A DNA stretch of 7,636 nucleotides from NCBI GenBank assembly GCA_016201185.1, contig JACQDG010000114.1, positions 1 to 7,636 of the forward strand. Reading direction: 5' to 3'. The notes under the pieces were generated by a model. That model saw only the letters and a list, made by a program, of their open reading frames with translations, ran no database searches and was not told where the DNA came from. Position 1 is the stretch's first letter; each line of letters starts with the position of its first letter. Source of the DNA: Acidobacteriota bacterium. Lineage in GTDB: Bacteria > Acidobacteriota > Terriglobia > Bryobacterales > JACQDG01. Below are positions 6,966-7,636 of this stretch, in pieces. Made by a program: the position numbers and the translations under genes.

Positions 6966-7140
6966 TTGGAACGGTGCGTCTTGCCTGCTGGCGCTGAGAG
7001 GAGTCTAGCAGAGATAAGCCTGGTCTTGCGGTATTGTTCACTGACACGTTATGGCTCTGCTCCACTGCCAGCTCCTGCGGGGGGTCGTTCGATTGGCAAC
7101 GTGATGCCCGGGCCGCAACGGGTCTGAAAGCTGGGGCCGG

Positions 7141-7203
7141 AAAAGTTAAGTAGTTGATTTCATTGGGGAAATTGGCTTTGTTTTGCAAAAAAACATTTTG
7201 CGT
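7141..7203. repeat. AT-rich repeat-like patch with small palindromes
   Basis: This patch holds the perfect palindrome TTTTGCAAAA (7181-7190) and an overlapping hairpin GCAAAA/TTTTGC (7185-7190 with 7196-7201, loop AAACA). On the minus strand its three frames read FFAKQSQFP, FCKTKPISP and MQNKANFP. From memory, such strings recur in spurious small proteins of several environmental bacterial genomes, which would make this a dispersed intergenic repeat. Only one copy is present here, so repeat status is inference. Confidence 0.35.
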
Positions 7204-7207
7204 GCGT

Positions 7208-7269
7208 CCCCCTTCCCGAGCAGACCTTGTGGCCCCCCTGCTTGTATGATCTCAGGGAGGGCAAGGGGG
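7208..7269. repeat. Imperfect inverted repeat
   Basis: CCCCCTTCCC at 7208-7217 pairs with GGGCAAGGGGG at 7259-7269 with one bulged C. Inside, AGCAG (7219-7223) can pair with CTGCT (7238-7242). The structure adjoins the AT-rich patch and may be part of the same element. Confidence 0.35.
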
Positions 7270-7419
7270 AGGGAGGTGTGCGACCGGCTGATCGGGTGGG
7301 AAGTATTGGCAGGGGAGCGATTGATGCGCTTGAAGGTGAGGTGGTTCGTGGTACGCGCTGGCGGGGTGGGAGCGCGGGCCTGATGGGGAGCGGTTGTGCT
7401 ACGCCGGATAACGATCGCG

Positions 7420-7460
7420 GCATCACCCGCCAGCCGGTTTTTGGGCGGGCGGGTGCATGC
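7420..7460. terminator. Long GC-rich hairpin downstream of the partial minus-strand gene
   Basis: GCATCACCCGCC (7420-7431) pairs with GGCGGGTGCATGC (7448-7460) as 12 base pairs with one bulged C, around a 16-base loop. It starts 24 bases past the stop of the minus-strand gene ending at 7484, the right place for a terminator. On the minus strand no run of T follows the stem, so it is not a standard Rho-independent terminator; it could instead be an mRNA 3'-end stabiliser or a REP-like element. Confidence 0.45.
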
Positions 7461-7483
7461 CCTGGTTAAAGGTGCCGAATACG

Positions 7484-7636
7484 TCATTCCCCACCCTGTA
7501 GCTTACCGGCAGCCCAGAACACAAAGTCAAGAACCTTGACCGGCGGCACGCTCTCGGCCTCCGGTGAGTAGGACTGCTGAAACAGCGCTATCGTATCGCG
7601 CAGAAGGCCTCGATCGAGGATGTCCTCGTAAAATCG
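7484..7636 (-). CDS. 3' end of an unidentified gene (start outside window)
   Basis: On the minus strand a frame enters from the window edge and runs 50 codons to a TGA at 7484-7486, reading RFYEDILDRGLLRDTIALFQ and then QSYSPEAESVPPVKVLDFVF, ending WAAGKLQGGE. Third codon positions are mostly G or C, as in the neighbouring genes, and the hydrophobic/charged pattern suggests a soluble helical C-terminus. I do not recognise the family. The hairpin at 7420-7460 lies just past its stop. It may belong upstream of the aminotransferase on the same strand, but the more than 500-base gap argues for a separate transcription unit. Confidence 0.5.
   Translation of the reverse strand, partial: RFYEDILDRGLLRDTIALFQQSYSPEAESVPPVKVLDFVFWAAGKLQGGE

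Larger units (their letters stand above)
6957..7483. other. Non-coding interval with AT-rich patch and inverted repeats
   Basis: No reading frame in these 527 bases resembles a known protein or keeps the codon pattern of the neighbours. The interval contains the aminotransferase ribosome-binding site at its left end, an AT-rich patch (7141-7200) that contrasts with the GC-rich surroundings, a purine-rich plus strand from about 7251 to 7400, and the inverted repeats listed separately. No confident promoter for the aminotransferase could be picked; TAGACT-like and TATCT-like hexamers lie near 7003-7020 on the minus strand without a matching -35. Confidence 0.6.

Noticed and set aside
5658..7127. 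Plus-strand open frame of 489 codons
   Set aside because: It is exactly antisense to the aminotransferase, whose motifs are clear. The translation is rich in Arg, Val, His and Gly with no recognisable domain, typical of antisense frames in GC-rich coding DNA.
6817..7487. Minus-strand frames of 113-123 codons across the non-coding interval
   Set aside because: They read through the repeat-like patch and into the aminotransferase in another frame, and are Pro/Arg/Ser/Thr-rich without a domain.

Overview
The window reads as ordinary chromosomal DNA of a GC-rich bacterium. Gene content fits Acidobacteriota (Solibacteres/Bryobacter-like): an ArgRS of the type with a VTYVGKDIAYQLWKFGLLG signature, a Tat-exported class V aminotransferase, an exported TlpA-like thioredoxin, and an MBL-fold hydrolase with GHTNGDAVIYFP and TGDLFV motifs. 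This placement rests on remembered family resemblance only. No rRNA, tRNA, CRISPR array, transposase or phage gene is visible.

Layout. Positions 2-1150 (+) hold the C-terminal three quarters of a xylulokinase (xylB), cut by the window start. It converges with argS, which lies on the minus strand (3003 down to 1160) and is broken: around 1756-1759 the reading frame shifts, and the segment normally carrying the KMSKS-equivalent loop (about 50 codons) is absent. Two bases upstream of argS ends an exported thioredoxin-fold protein (3947-3006, -), probably co-transcribed with it. Head-to-head with that gene is an MBL-fold hydrolase (+, to 4635) whose N-terminus is missing; homology begins abruptly at about 3979, only 31 bases from the thioredoxin start codon. 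A minus-strand cluster follows: a Tat-signal class V aminotransferase (6956-5676), ribose-5-phosphate isomerase B (5597-5148, rpiB) and a SnoaL/DUF4440-like protein (5058-4642). Positions 6957-7483 are non-coding, with an AT-rich repeat-like patch and hairpins. The last 150 bases hold the 3' end of an unidentified minus-strand gene.

Function. xylB and rpiB both serve pentose phosphate entry or interconversion, but they are about 4 kb apart on opposite strands, so no joint operon is claimed. The rest looks like unrelated housekeeping and envelope genes.

The points most worth checking are the two broken genes. Each lost a block of conserved sequence at a sharp junction while the flanking coding sequence stays intact. 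This could be real microdeletion and gene decay, or assembly collapse/chimerism; since argS is normally essential, assembly error or a second argS copy must be considered first. I did not find convincing evidence of a novel system.
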